This document shows positions 39,770 through 52,348 of a stretch of 64,000 bases of DNA, in pieces. A program made the translations under genes and the position numbers. The stretch comes from Apostichopus japonicus. Lineage: Eukaryota > Echinodermata > Holothuroidea > Aspidochirotida > Stichopodidae. The DNA lies in the NCBI RefSeq assembly GCF_037975245.1, contig NC_092568.1, positions 2,170,001 through 2,234,000 on the forward strand, written 5' to 3'. Every line of letters starts with the position of its first letter. Position 1 is the first letter of the stretch. Below the pieces are notes generated by a model, which saw only the letters and a list, made by a program, of their open reading frames with translations, made no database searches and was not told the DNA's origin.

Positions 39770-39774
<5 letters not shown>

Positions 39775-40117
39775 ATATATTCAATATATATTCAATCTGA
39801 AAGCTAATTGGTTTGTTCAGAGGAGAAAATCAAATATTTAGGCTTGTTTGTCGAAACTCTCCCCAAGAGGGAATTTTAGTGCATTTTCTCGGATATCGAA
39901 AGATATAAGATATATAACCGTGAACCAATGTTCAGTAATAATTGTGTTCTGAAAGCTGCCTGCCAAGTCAGATTAATAACTGCAGGCGAAGAACTATCAA
40001 AAACAGGCGAACAGAAAAATGGAACCTCGTTATATAGGATGGTAGAAAACATTAACGACCATATTTGAATGTAGTGACGCAAACCGTTTCGATTAAGTGC
40101 TTTAAGTTATTGTATAT

Positions 40118-40118
<1 letters not shown>

Positions 40119-40195
<77 letters not shown>
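40119..40195. repeat. (TA)n microsatellite
   Basis: About 38 TA units. The relic copy has only a few TA/TG units at the same place (near 14138), so the array expanded here. Confidence 0.95.
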
Positions 40196-40198
<3 letters not shown>

Positions 40199-43100
40199 GA
40201 AAATGTATGTATGTGTGAGTGCGCGTATGTATGTATTTATATAGACAACGTATTCATGGTGGTAAATTCTGGAAGGGTGGTGGGGAGTTCACCCCACAGT
40301 GCAAATCAGATGGTCTAAAATCGGAACCAAAGTCAGTATGATATTTTTACCCATGGATGTTATTGCTAGAAATAAAGAATCAACTCGAAAGCACTTTAGT
40401 CCTACACTTATGAACATGCAGCACACAGGGGTATTTTATGCTTCCCCCACACTCCACTTTTTCCATCTTCGCTTTTCAAAACTTTCCTTGGCCTCTCAAC
40501 AATATATATTCTATAAATCTATTTTTTTTATAGACATGTAGGTATATATAAACGACGTTTGATTTTGCATCCACACTGATACACCTTTTTGACAATGAGA
40601 TCAAATGTGAAAAATTGGCAATGGTAAGATTATGTTTCCAATTCCATTTTTATCTCTCTGAATGTCAACTGTTTTGTACGAAGACCTAGAGAGGACATGG
40701 TAAAAAAAAATTATTACGTACGTACGTAATATTTATTACGTACGTACGTAATATTTATTACGTACGTACGTGATCATTTTACGTTCTATACCGAAGATAG
40801 TAAGAAGTGGCGGTACGCGGTACGTATATACTGTAACACATTTGTCTACATGCAAGAAGTCAGAAGTCAAGCTTATGCAGCCTATAGACTAGTTAACTCA
40901 AAAATGCCAGAGACAGACAATTAAGGGTATGCCTGTACTTAAGCCGCCACAATTTTGTGCTGGAACTCATTCCCGGATCATTAGTCCTAGGCTCAATTAA
41001 TGCATAAATAGGTCTGGCGTATGTTAGACGTAGGCCTCTGCACGTTAAGCTTGTGTTCATTGAATCTCACGTGGATAGGTCATGTGCTAGGCCAGTGATA
41101 AGGCCTGTGTAGTGTCTATTGCCGCTGTCGATCCAAGATGATGTTACGGCAACTCCCTGGTAGATCACTTAAACTCCCCAGCCTATGCACATATAGCCAG
41201 GGTAATACTAATAGATGGGCGAAGGTATTTGTTAGAACAACTCCCTGATTAAACTCACACTTTATAGGCTAGGTAAGGGTAGGACAGGACTACCCTACAC
41301 TACAGATAATTGTTTGAGGTTTATTTTTAGCCTTGAAATTGATTTTAAAAGTATAAACGTGGAACTGTTGATAATCATATTGTGTAGCCCTCCTGTATCA
41401 ACAGCTAGCCCATTTATTATAATAACTACCACGTCAAATTCAATTCAATTAAGGTTAGTTGCTAATCTCAAATCACTGCATTGTATCAGCTAGTATTAGT
41501 ATAAGGTTAGCCTACTTTACACACAAACCTAACCTAACAGGTTACTAAATGTCAAAGGTGCCTAGGGTTAAAAACCACATAAAATGCCCTGTGGAAAACA
41601 ATCCCAAACAGAAATAAGACTGACCAACTCAGAGAATTATTCCAAGATTAAATTAGGGTAAGGGTTAGGTTTTCAAAAAGCATGGCACAAACTATTAGAC
41701 TGAAGAAAGCGATTAATCTTCTTTTCATTCTAGTTCGTTAACACACCATTTAATACTTTAATTGTTTCATTCCTTTCCTAGATTGGTACAAACTGGAAGA
41801 GGTGAAAATGAGAAATTGAGAGAGGCTACCAAGTAACACAGCTTTGCAATAGTAGAAGGATGTCTGTAGCTTGGATGATGCACATCAAGAATGTGATTGT
41901 CGCTGTTTTTATGAGAAACAATTTGATGTTTTGCATTTCAATTCATCTCTCTGTCCACAATTGATAATACCTGTTGGTACAACTTCAATGAAACTTGCAT
42001 AGAGGTGGCCTGTGATGAAAAGACTTGTGGAAGTGCTCAGGAATTTTATGTCAAAGGTCATTTAGGGGTCGGTTTAGTTAATTGTTTGGAAACGCTTCTT
42101 CCTGAGTCCACGGACGGACATGTGGATGTATGCAAAACGTGATCATAATTATGGTCATTCGGGCTCGGAGTATCAGAAATTTCATGTTCAAGGACACTTT
42201 GGTTTATACTTTAACTACTTAACTGTTAGCTCAAAAATCTTTTCAAATTAATCTTTCTTGTGATTATAATAAGCTTAACTTACCACTTTCTATTGGAGTT
42301 AAAATAATTTGCACAAGTATGTGAGGTCCAAGGATGAGCTTATTACTAAAACATTCATGGTATCGTTGGAAGCCTAATTATTGTCTTGCAGATGTTCGGT
42401 TTGTCTGTGCAAAGTGGTAAAATATAATTGTAATTAAATTAAAAATATGAATTAATTACCAATAAGTAAATAATTAAATTAAGCAAATCAATTTGGTATT
42501 AGGTCATCCCTATCATTAACAATGTGAACAAAGATCTTCTAAGACCTTCCTATCTAGTTTAATGGTAGTCAGTATATGCCCCAAATTATAGCACGCTATA
42601 ATGGCAAGAAGTTTTCAAAAAGTACCTTCCAATTGTTCTCAGACATTTTTAAGGACACACAAGATGACTGAATGGGAAAATTTCCTCAAAGGTTGTAATA
42701 AAAACAGTAGAATTCTGACCAAAGGTGACCACATTTGAATATCTAGCATATTTGGGGCTAATACAGCATACCTTTAAAGAAAAGACGCTACTGACACAGG
42801 GCTGAATTTTGTCGTAACAAAGGTTATTGGGAGAGAGGCTTTGATCAAGTATTTCAAGAGACAGGTATATGGTCCATTTCTTGTTCTGTACTGAAAACTG
42901 TTCAAGTGATTTCCAAGTTGAATCCTTGTGCAAAAGTGCTTATCAAGGTCTTGGTATCCCTGTTACATTTCACAGTTGATGTCGAGCAATCAGAGCTTCA
43001 GCATGTGACGATGGTTATGCTGTAAATATGTCCTCAAAATTTTTATTTCAGTATTGCATTTCTTATATTAATTCATTGTATTAATATTTGAGGAATTAAT

Positions 43101-43257
43101 TAAACTAAATTGCAAAAGTTCACTTATACTCAAAATTCAAAAGTACTGGAGATGCAAATAAAGTTAGCTATCAGTAACATTGATGATGTTGTTTTATAAT
43201 TTATGTTCTGCTTTTTCTCAATTTGAATGCATTGCAACTTAAATGGAGAATAAGGTG

Positions 43258-43596
43258 GCATATTAACAAGGAAAGGGGTGATTTAACCAGGAATGAGGTG
43301 GAAAATCAGTTTAATATTAACCAGGATAATGGTGACATCAACCAGGAAATGTTGTTTAATTTAACCAGAAAGGGGTGGAACATTCTGTGATATTAACCAG
43401 GATAGTATTAGCATCAACCAGGAAATGTTGGTTAATATCACAAGGAATGAGGTGAATACCCATTCATATTAACCAGGACAGTGTCAAAATTTCACCACGA
43501 AATTTCACCAGGCTTTCCTGGTTATATCTACCAGGATTTTGTTAAAATCTCATTAACCAGGCAACTTGCATGGTGAAAACAACCAGGATAAATAGG
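43258..43596. repeat. AACCAGGA-type degenerate minisatellite
   Basis: More than ten copies of TTAACCAGGA or CAACCAGGA at irregular 25-60 bp spacing, inside the 4.1-kb element. After the nested MITE the reverse form (CCTGGTGAAATTTCACCAGG, near 44524-44543) appears, suggesting a hairpin-like original structure. Confidence 0.7.
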
Positions 43597-44497
43597 CAGT
43601 GGCGTCACCAGACTTTTCAGTCTGGGGGGCACAGGGGGGCACCAGCATTTAATGGGGGGCACTTAGGTGGATACGGATCGCCGTCCTGGGGAGGAATCTA
43701 AGGGGAGGGGGTGACCCCCTCCCCTTTGGAAAATTATCGCATACGGAGGATGGGCTAGATGCAAAATGGTGCCACATTTGATGCTAAATTCGATCTGAAG
43801 ATATCTCCAGAAATTGCTATTTTTGAGGTAATGATTTTAACATCGCGCAGAATTTTGCAGAGGATATGAACCACATGCTGTCGATATTATGCCTAACCCT
43901 ATCAATAGAACCTACATTTGTTGAATTAATGTGTGCATAACCCCCGACTCCTTTCTTGTCCTTCTCGTTTTCTCCCATTATCTATTAAGATGTAACAGGT
44001 TCCAGCATCGTTATTGGCTCCTATCAGGGATCTCACCATGCAATTCAAAGTTTGATCACACATCGAGTATGGTTCAGTATGCAGGTGTGAACATTCGCCA
44101 TTTGTTCCTACAAGCATCTGACCTCAAATGACCTCTGCACCCCCTACACAACAGGGTTAATATATGGGTCCACAAATATAGGCAAGTATGGTGCCTGCGG
44201 ACCCTCACATTCTCACACTGACACATTTAATGTAAACATCGACACCTGTTGTGATGGCGTGGGTTACGACTTCGATACCCGACGGTCAAGGATAAACTTT
44301 TTCATTTTTTCGCAGCTCATTTGAAGAAAATACGAATTACTGTGCTTCTTTGTCCCTATGAAAAACCAACTCAGATGATGGAGTTGAATATAACAAAATA
44401 TATATATATTTTTTTACCAACCCAAATCTCAGATGGGGGGCACTCGGTTTTCCAGGGGGCACATGCCCCCTGCCCCCCCCCCTTGGCGACGCCACTG
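43597..44497. mobile_element. hAT-like MITE nested in the 4.1-kb element
   Basis: 901 bp with inverted ends CAGTGGCGTCACCA and TTGGCGACGCCACTG. It is flanked by TAAATAGG and TATATAGG, an 8-bp target duplication with one mismatch. No transposase. Confidence 0.8.
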
Positions 44498-44777
44498 TAT
44501 ATAGGGTAGCATATAAACGCAACTCCTGGTGAAATTTCACCAGGTTGTTTTTAGAGTGTAGGCCTATACGTAGGCCTTCATTCGTTATAATTATCAAATA
44601 CGTACGTGATAATCACTACATAAGTACGTAGTAATTATTACGTACGTACGTAATAACACTACGTACGTACGTAGTAATTATCACGTACGTACGTGATAAT
44701 TATTACGTACGTACGTAGTATTATTACGTACGTACGTAATAATTTTTTTTTAACCATGTCCTCTCTAAGTCTTCGTA

Positions 44778-45198
44778 GTTTTGCGATAACATGAAATATA
44801 TTTGAGAAAAGCAATCAGTGAAATCTTTGAAAAGCTGTAAGACGTATCAGGCCGACGCCCCAGGACTGCTTGCCCGCACAGCGGACGTGTATTACTCCTG
44901 CACCGGTTAACTGTATCAGTAATACCACCGTCAGAATATGGTACATATCCACACCTGCTACGAAGGTTAAGGGGACTGCCTGAGACCAAGTGACCAAGAA
45001 AAACAGGAGGAGGAAATCTTTGAAATCTTGCGGAAAATGGTTCACTTGGCTATTTTATTGTTAATGTTTATACACTTGTATCCTGTATACAGAGTGTACC
45101 GTATACAATACAAAAAATCCGCCCTGTAGCTTCTAAGAGGTAATGTAATATCACACTGTGCCAGGAAAAGTCGATTCGCAGGACATGCATTGCTACGT
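44778..45198. other. GPCR-B intron 1, middle part
   Basis: Aligns with 15830-16160 (relic) and then with 10206-10340 in A. No coding sequence that survives scrutiny. Confidence 0.7.
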
Positions 45199-45853
45199 CA
45201 ACGAGGTAAATGAATCTGGAGGATTCATGTCAATTGGGTGCGCGCGTACCATGTATGGAGGGTCATGTGATGTGTTCCAGGGTGGTACTATACTGATATT
45301 TCTCTGTAGCAGTTCGAGAACAGTGTTAGTGACTTCGTGAAAGATTGGTCGGTTCGGACATGGGAAATAACGGCATAAGAAGGTACTGGTACTTCAGGCC
45401 TACGAAATAGTGCTAATATGCTAACGTTCAACCTTATTCTCTTGAATGAAGGCAGGCTTTCTACATAATCTTACTTATTAATACAGCTCTAGGGCACGCT
45501 TTGTCTCATATGGCCTAACGTTTTAATACACGCTATAAGTTAATGTAGAAATGGGAAATGTTTAGTTCAGTGCAACCACGGAATTCTCCATGGAACAGAG
45601 CCTAATGCTGCTCGACGGGAATATAGCTATCACGTTAGGCTACAGGCACGGTTATTGCTAGGTAACGGGTGTCGTCTGCTGCTCTAAGCACGCAAACACA
45701 TTTACGTACTAGTTGGGTGAAATAATCATGCGTAATAGGGAGAGTAGTATATTAGTACCACCCTGGAACACATCACATGACCCTCCATACATGGTACGCG
45801 CGTACGCCCGTATTTACTGTGTGATAGTTTCTCCAGATTCATTTACCTCGTTG
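45199..45853. mobile_element. 655-bp inverted-repeat element, 8-bp target duplication
   Basis: Ends CAACGAGGTAAATGAATCTG and its inverse. The arms extend about 100 bp with a short indel and share ACCATGTATGGAGGGTCATG inverted. It is flanked on both sides by TGCTACGT (45191-45198, 45854-45861). Copy A has the empty site (GTGGTACGT near 10350). Nonautonomous, hAT-like by target length. Confidence 0.88.
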
Positions 45854-46050
45854 TGCTACGTAGGAAAAGGATGAATATAATTAAACCAGAAGACTACATC
45901 CTCCCACTCGTTCGTATGATCATATGAGTTCCACTACGGTGCTACTATGATGATTTACGTCAATTATGGCAACTGCGTACGAAAGATGCCCTCCCATAAA
46001 ACCCATCCAAATGTATACAATGTGCAAATTGCATTGTGTCTGTACACAGT

Positions 46051-46310
46051 GTATAGGTGCAGAGTACTGTTTGATACACAGTAAACACAGTAGGTAATAA
46101 CGAACCAATATTAATTACATACCAAAATAAAAATTGGACCAGTGGCTATTTAAGGCCTAGCGTGGGGTATATTCTGCATTGTACAGGTGCAGAGTACTGT
46201 GTGATACAGTACACATAGTAGGTAAAATTGAACCAACATTACATACTACATACCAAATTGGACCAGTGGCTGTTTAAGGCCTAGCCTGGGCTATTTTCTG
46301 GTGAGCCTCT
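46051..46310. repeat. Two tandem ~130-bp repeats
   Basis: AGGTGCAGAGTACTGT starts at 46055 and again at 46185. The units stay similar through GGACCAGTGGCT...TTTAAGGCCTAG, with small indels. Confidence 0.85.
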
Positions 46311-46879
46311 AACATGGGGTGATGGCAAAATCTCAATTAACCAATGTATACAGGACAGAATATGGAAAATGTAGTAGGTGGGTGGCTACCTTTATTTTCA
46401 CTAATTTCTTATCCCAGGGAGAGAAATTGTTTTGCTGCTCATGAATAATTCATTGGTGTATTAACTTACAAAAAATGCAACATTCATTACTCATTAGGCT
46501 AATCCTGTAATGCGTCATTATGTTTGGGGAGTACAGCTGCTGCAAGAGAAGTTTACTTGTGAGACTGATTTCATATGCTATTACCCTTCAAGTTTAGTCT
46601 TTAGTAGTATTTTTACTACGATTAGAATCTACACGGTTGGCCTAGGCAGTTTCTGTTACTCTCGGCATCCCATACTTTCAGCTGATCACTTTCCGCACAC
46701 AAATATCAGATGCGGAAATAACTTTTATTTTTCACTTGTAAGCATGTACATTGTATGTTCTTCTGCAATTTTAGGAAACCAAATCCGAGATGATGAAAAT
46801 AATCTGGGAAAGTATTAGAGAAAGTCCCTTCCCAACTTTAAATGTCCCATGACTTCTTCAGTGCCACCTCAATTTTATT

Positions 46880-47590
46880 AGGCCTAACATAACAGGAGGT
46901 CTCTGTTGAAAGAGACCTAGGTATCTACATTGACTCATCTCTGTAACCTTCTAAACATTGCCATCTTGAAGCTGCTAAAAGAGGTAATAGGGTTTAAGGT
47001 ATGATCAAGAGGAACTTCAGTTTTCTGAAAGAGGACATCGTAGTTAGCCTTTATAAGCAGTTGGTTAGGCCTCATCTGGAATATGCTGTGCAGGCTTGGA
47101 ACCCATATTTTGTTAAGGATAAGGAAGTACTTGAAAAGGTCCAGAGGCGGGCTACTAGAATGATGTGTTCCTTATTTTAGGCGGTTACAATTGTTGAATC
47201 TCACCACACTGGAGCTTAGGAGGTTACGTGGGGACTTGATTCAGGTTTTCAAGATAGTGTATGGTTTTGACAATTTATCCTTTACCGACTTTTTCATGTT
47301 TGCTAATAGTAGTTGTACCAGAGGTCATTGTCTTAAACTCCAAAAGTCACACGTGGGATTAATATTCGGCATAACTTTTTTTCTAATAGGGTTGTAAATG
47401 AGTGGAACCGTTTGCCTGCAAAAGTTGTACTTGCAAGTAATTTCAATGGGTTTAAGAATGCTTTGGACAAGCACTTTAAGCATTGTAATCGGGACTGAGG
47501 GTTTGTGTCTTCAGTTTTTTTCTCTCTCCTATAGGGTCCTTGATGGGGACTTGAGTGTCCCTCCTGATCCTTTCTTTCTACCGTAAACTA
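46880..47590 (+). pseudogene. LINE ORF2 C-terminal remnant
   Basis: Pieces in different frames give the familiar C-terminal region of CR1/L2-type LINEs: ERDLGIYIDSSL, YKQLVRPHLEYAVQAWNPYF, KVQRRATRMM, TLELRRLRGDLIQVFKIVYG, TRGHCLKLQK, RVVNEWNRLPAKVVLASNFN. Stops and frameshifts between them show it is long dead. The 3' end is near 47590. It is older and of a different lineage than the LINE at 6261. Confidence 0.8.
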
Positions 47591-49082
47591 AACTATATTG
47601 TTAGGCATAGTCTACATCAGGTTTACCACTGCCGTAATCAAGATTCAAATCATGCAACTAAAAAAAAGGTTATACACAGTATATATTTGTAGGCTACCTA
47701 ACGTTAGGCTATTTTGCTAGGTGTACACGATGCACCCCAAACCAATCTTAGCTAGGTTTTGCGTAACTGCCACTGAGCTTATTACTTTTAATTTTTTAGA
47801 GTTAGAGCTTACTGTTCATAGCCTAGACAGTAACACTAACGGGTACAAGTAATATGCCGAGTAGGCCTATGACTAAGAATTAGTTACCGGGGTGCCTAGC
47901 ATAACTTGTGACAGTTGTCCATTTATATTTATTCATAACCCAATGTTTTCAAATGGGGTGACAAACAAAGAAATACCACGAAATTTCTATAAGGAGATCC
48001 TGGTCAGAGCAATTGTCTCTGTTCCGCCCAAAACATTTTAGGTGACGAACTTGTTGCCATGTAGCTTAGCCTTTGTCACATTGCAATGTAAGGTTAACGT
48101 TATGTCCTACTACTTAACGCTACGGCTAGGCTACTTTCGTGAATCTCGCACGGTATTGAGAACAACTTGTGCCTTAAATTCCAGACCCCGAAAGGCCAAG
48201 ATATCGTGATTTAAGCAAAACTGCTTTCGTCCCGCAGAGCCACTTCTTTTCTTAACCTACGCCTAACATTCAAGCGAAATACTTCAAGAATGTATAAGAA
48301 ATATTAGTGAGAGTTTACATCAAGTAGTTTTACCGAATATAGAAAGGTATAGTATGTATAGTATCGTTGATGCAGTGCTATTGCTGTCTGTTGATTGTTC
48401 GTATGACATACGACATTACGTACACAACAAGGCAACTCGGCGATGAATTATACGAGATGCATACGCACAGAATCGTTTTCTGTGGCCATGGCTCCGTGCC
48501 AAACTTTTTGGTTTGACGTCATCATTTTTTCTACAACTCGTAGTCTTAGCAAAAAAATGATGTAAACTGCAGTCATTTTCTTTACATTTAGATCCAATTA
48601 TGACAAATAATTAATATCTGGAGTATAATATCCACGTAAAACTGAAATTTATGTATTATTAAACTTCATTTTTTGACACTGCTCTTAGGATTCAGTAAAT
48701 TCGACATTGTGACATATGTACAGATAAACGAAACGGCGTGGAATTCTGTCCCCTCCAGAGCTGAGACCCACATCTAAGCTCGAGAATATACTCTCTCGCA
48801 AAAAACAGAATACAAATATTGGTTAAAGCTTACGTAACAAAGCTCAAATGAAACTTACCATGCAGTACCACTCAGAAAGCACTATATCTTACTGAACAAA
48901 ACATATCGATGTAAGTTAATTACCTTTCTATAAAGTCTGAACACCTTAGAAGGATCAGAACATCAGTCCATAAACAATATACTTTTGGGAACCTTTAGCA
49001 AATCTTCCCAGCCTGTTAAAATTTGGTAATGATTCTGATGAGCCGTCTATAATATCTTACAATTATATACTGTTGTACTAAC

Positions 49083-49456
49083 CTGTCCACAGCTATGGCA
49101 CTAAGATGATAAATGGATGACCCACTGAATACGAAAGCAGGTAAAAAGAAGTTAAATCTCGTCGTCTCGAAACAGGTTGCTGGACTAATAATTAACCGTG
49201 GAGTTAGGTTTAATGGCAACGCAAGTAAACCGGTGAAAAAGTCAGTCACTGCAAGGCTCAATAAGAAATAATTGGACACTTTCCGTAATCTAGCATTCCT
49301 AATAAATGCTAAGATAACCAACAGATTCCCTACTACAGTTCCAATAAATACTGGTAAATAGACCAGAAGGTAGCTTACAGTGAGGAATGGGCTAAGAGCC
49401 AAACTAATCAGATTACGATCAGAAACATTGTATTCGAGAAACGAATCATTCATCAT
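49083..49456 (-). CDS. GPCR-B, coding exon 1 (N-terminus to TM3)
   Basis: Paralogue of the GPCR-A exon at 12567, same length and same ATGATG start (49456). It has sequons NDS and NVS, GNLLVI in TM1, LAVTD in TM2 and SAIAVDR at the end of TM3. The donor is ACAG|GTTAGT instead of GTAAGT, still a usable site. It joins 38756 across a 9.6-kb... (49083 to 38756 is 10.3 kb) intron swollen by mobile elements, giving a 360-aa protein. Substitutions relative to A are few (for example PLNL for PLHL, PAFVF for PGFVF), mostly in or near membrane segments that may face the ligand pocket. Confidence 0.88.
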
Positions 49457-50168
49457 GGTCGAAGAACACTCACAAAATACAATCGGCGGAAAACGTCTTA
49501 GTTCTGCCAGACGAAAAATCTTCAAATTGATCGAGTATATGCCAGTCCGTCAGATACACTCCATAGGCCTGTGTTGTTGTATCGCTTGTACTCTGCGAAC
49601 AAGGTTGCAGCTGATTCTATTCCAAGGGTCGCCGAGTTGTACTTAACAGGCCCTCAAAAATGAACATGTAGAAACCCGATATATATATATATATATGTAT
49701 ATGCGCAGTCGTGCTGCAAGGCTGTGAAGCCTGTGATCTGTCACGCATCTGGTGGGAGTGAACCTAATATGCAAAATAATATAAACCTCCATTGGTTATG
49801 GATGAATTCTTATTATTAGGAGGGCGATAGGGTAGAAGTATAGTAAACCAAGCTATGCTTTATACTAAACCATATTTGTAGATCAATTGATGAAACTTAC
49901 GTTGTTTTGTAAATGGTAACATGATACACGACATATCTACCGTGACAATTCCGGAAAATAAATTTGAATAAGTAATAACTTAGCAGACAATAAAATCTGT
50001 GTGACGTCAACGGAAATTGTCTGACGGAAAAAGGCAAGGGAGTATTATAGAACTTGGACGTTTATGAATATGCGACTGCATTATCTCTGTAAGATGCCAA
50101 CTGTATAATAAGTCACCAACGTGGGTCGCGGTCATAGAGATAAATATAGATAATCCATATCCAAATCT
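49457..50168 (-). promoter_or_regulatory. Conserved 5' flank of GPCR-B
   Basis: Aligns with 12941-13640 and should contain the 5' UTR and proximal promoter. No specific site is assigned. Confidence 0.45.
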
Positions 50169-51190
50169 ACGGTTATGATATTACAAACTCGACTATGACG
50201 TCATGTTCACTCAACATTAGAGGTCATTTAATATGACTCTAAAAGTTTTCAAAAGCCCTTTCTAGATTTTTATTATTCTCCTAATTATTCAAAAAGTGAG
50301 TTTTCAGTTACGCAATTTATTGTCTCAGTGTCTCAAATGCTTTGATGGTTGCAATTAAGAACATCTTAAAGTTTAATAATGAGAGACATTGAAATTCAAG
50401 CAACACTGATGATGCTTAATGCTCATAGCTTTATTGGAAGATACCTTATAAGATTGGGCTACCCTGACAACCATTAAGAAGGTACTTCCGAGAAGTACTG
50501 CCAGTTCATTCCAACCCACCTGCATGTGATTGTTGATATTCTATAAGAAATCTATTGTTACCGTAGGATTGTACTATACCCTTGTGCTGCCCTCACTTGC
50601 GTTAGATATGCTTGCTAGACGGCCAGCTAATCAAAAATGAGGCAAAGACAGGTGAAGCGTTCTGTATTTACCCACTTGTATTAATGTGGTCAAACTGTGA
50701 AACAAGATAAATGATTCATAATAATACTACAATAATACTTACGTCACTGTTCACACGAAAAGCATATGTGGCTAAAAACAGTGTCATGTAGCCTAGATAA
50801 ATAGAGGGCGACATATCTGATGACCAACGGCACCAAAATGTCTTTCCTTTCTCAACAATGGGATGAGAGAAGAAATAATCACGTACTAGATGACATCGAC
50901 CAGGCCACACCCACATTAATTAACGGAGAACAAACACGACAGAAAGAAAAGGAATAAAAGATCACTTTTCGAAAATGGGGGTAGCATCAAGAACAACACA
51001 AAAAGCTGCTTTGTTAATTCCAACACGGTACCGACATTATCGGTTGTTGCCAATTATCTGCATCAGTTTTAGTGGCGAGAACCACATATGCGTGCTGAAA
51101 TGCTTTAAGGGAAAAGCGCGCACATTATCGTGAACTTACTCGAAAGAGATGGTTTTATCGAAGAACGACCCAATTATGCGATATATTATA
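50169..51190. other. Intergenic, no gene seen
   Basis: Unique within the window, with no motif recognised. Confidence 0.5.
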
Positions 51191-51490
51191 CAGGGGCGTC
51201 GGAAGCTATTTGGGATTGGTACGGCAGATCAGAGTGTGGCCATCTATCATAATTATCGGGGGGGGGGGGGGGCCTTTGGTAGGTAAAACTAGGTAATATA
51301 GAAAATTTTGCAAAAATGCCTCCCAGATTGCAGGAAATGGCACTTCCCGAGCTTGAAAACAAGACCTGCCAGAGTAGTCACATTTAGCCTACTTGCCGTC
51401 ATCATTATTGAAAATTATTGAAAAATATACCTCCCAGATTATTTTTTGCCATTTTTTTATCTTAGTCCTACTTTTTTTTTGCTCCGTGAA
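51191..51490. mobile_element. MITE family 2, truncated copy
   Basis: Begins CAGGGGCGTCGGAAGC and matches 59231-59611 over about 300 bp, including GGTACGGC..TCAGAGTGTGGCC and CCTCCCAGATT. It loses similarity near 51490, so the right terminus is missing. A G15 run lies at 51258-51272. Confidence 0.75.
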
Positions 51491-51549
51491 TATTGTTAAT
51501 ATTGTTATATATTGTTATAACAAGAATAATGTTATATTATTTTGAAATG

Positions 51550-51591
51550 TCTACGAGCGTCCCCACCTTTAAAGGTAGGGGCGCTCGTAGA
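51550..51591. repeat. 42-bp near-perfect palindrome
   Basis: TCTACGAGCG...CGCTCGTAGA with an inner ACCTTTAAAGGT. It would form a long hairpin. Possibly the fused inner ends of a MITE. Confidence 0.85.
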
Positions 51592-52348
51592 CTTTTAGAA
51601 ATAGGGGGCTTTGATTTCAGTGGTTTTGCGTGTCACCGATTACTCACATGACTTTTCTGAGTGGTCACCTAATCGTAGCTGTACCTGACTGTGAACGGTA
51701 CGGTACTGTGTGGCAAGCTATGGCCGCGAGTGATGTACGTTTGTTTACTGTACGTTGGTCAGTGTTGTGCATATTCAAGTTGATTGGTAGTTAGCACAGT
51801 GTTTACGTACGTATTTTACATACAGCCCGTTTGCAGTAACACAATAACGAGATTGTAATTTGAAGTGAAGACTTCAACAAATGAAGTGGATGCCAGGTGA
51901 CATCATCGTACCCCCCCCCCACCCACTGGTCTTGAGTTTGCTCTCGAATCCTCAACGTGTGTCATAGCGTAACGAATAGGTAAGTTAATTGTATCCTTTG
52001 GTTTCCTTTCCCATAGTTTCTTTGCAAAAGGACTTACATTGCAGTGAAAGCAATGCCAGTATCAGATAATGTTAAGTATATACATTTACCAATACACCTG
52101 TCATTATGCAATTATATACAACATTAATCCATAAAATAAATACATTAAAATATAAAGTACTAGTAATTTTCTGATGTCCTGTTTAGTCTCCCCCCCCCCC
52201 CCTCCACTCCCAAGACGTCAATCTAACATACATATACGACTGTATTGAAAGAACGCTGCAGTGAAAAGGATTTCTCTTAAACATAACTTTATTTTTCTTA
52301 TAGCTGTTTCGGGCAAGTTTTTATCACATCGCGAGGAATAACCTAATG
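51592..52348. other. Intergenic, no gene seen
   Basis: Includes poly-C runs near 51911 and 52189. No coding sequence recognised. Confidence 0.5.

Larger units (their letters stand above)
38757..40676. other. GPCR-B intron 1, 3' part
   Basis: Holds about 480 bp missing in A (38783-39265, with a G15 run at 39231-39245), then blocks shared with A and with the relic at 13797. It also carries two (TA)n arrays (39678-39769 and 40119-40195). No coding sequence. Confidence 0.75.
40677..44777. mobile_element. 4.1-kb inverted-repeat element with palindromic ACGT arrays
   Basis: Inserted in GPCR-B intron 1. Its ends are inverted: TACGAAGACCTAGAGAGGAC at the left and GTCCTCTCTAAGTCTTCGTA at the right. 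Next inward come AACCATG/poly-A and then arrays of the palindrome ATTACGTACGTACGTAAT, three units at 22-bp spacing on the left (40713-40774) and five on the right (44637-44740). It is flanked by GTTTTG on both sides (40671-40676, 44778-44783), a 6-bp target duplication. The uninterrupted site is seen in the 411-bp repeats. The interior has no long ORF, so it is nonautonomous. I cannot name the superfamily. Confidence 0.85.
45892..48815. mobile_element. 2.9-kb insertion in GPCR-B intron containing LINE debris
   Basis: Copy A passes directly from AAACCAGAA to ATATTGGTTAAAGC, so this block is extra in B (or deleted in A). It contains a 130-bp tandem duplication (46051-46310) and a decayed LINE 3' end. 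No terminal repeats or target duplication were found, so its mode of entry is unknown. Confidence 0.6.
33734..50168. repeat. Segmental duplication, copy B (GPCR-B locus)
   Basis: Direct-orientation paralogue of 1-13640. It is longer because of the insertions listed separately and because it keeps the full order of intron blocks. Its right edge is at 50168, where copy A runs into (TA)n. Confidence 0.9.

Noticed and set aside
44815-45045. 76-codon minus-strand frame with a signal-peptide-like start, in the GPCR-B intron
   Set aside because: It opens with GTG rather than ATG, the paralogous copy at 15877-16080 is frameshifted in the same region, and it is explained by duplicated intron DNA.
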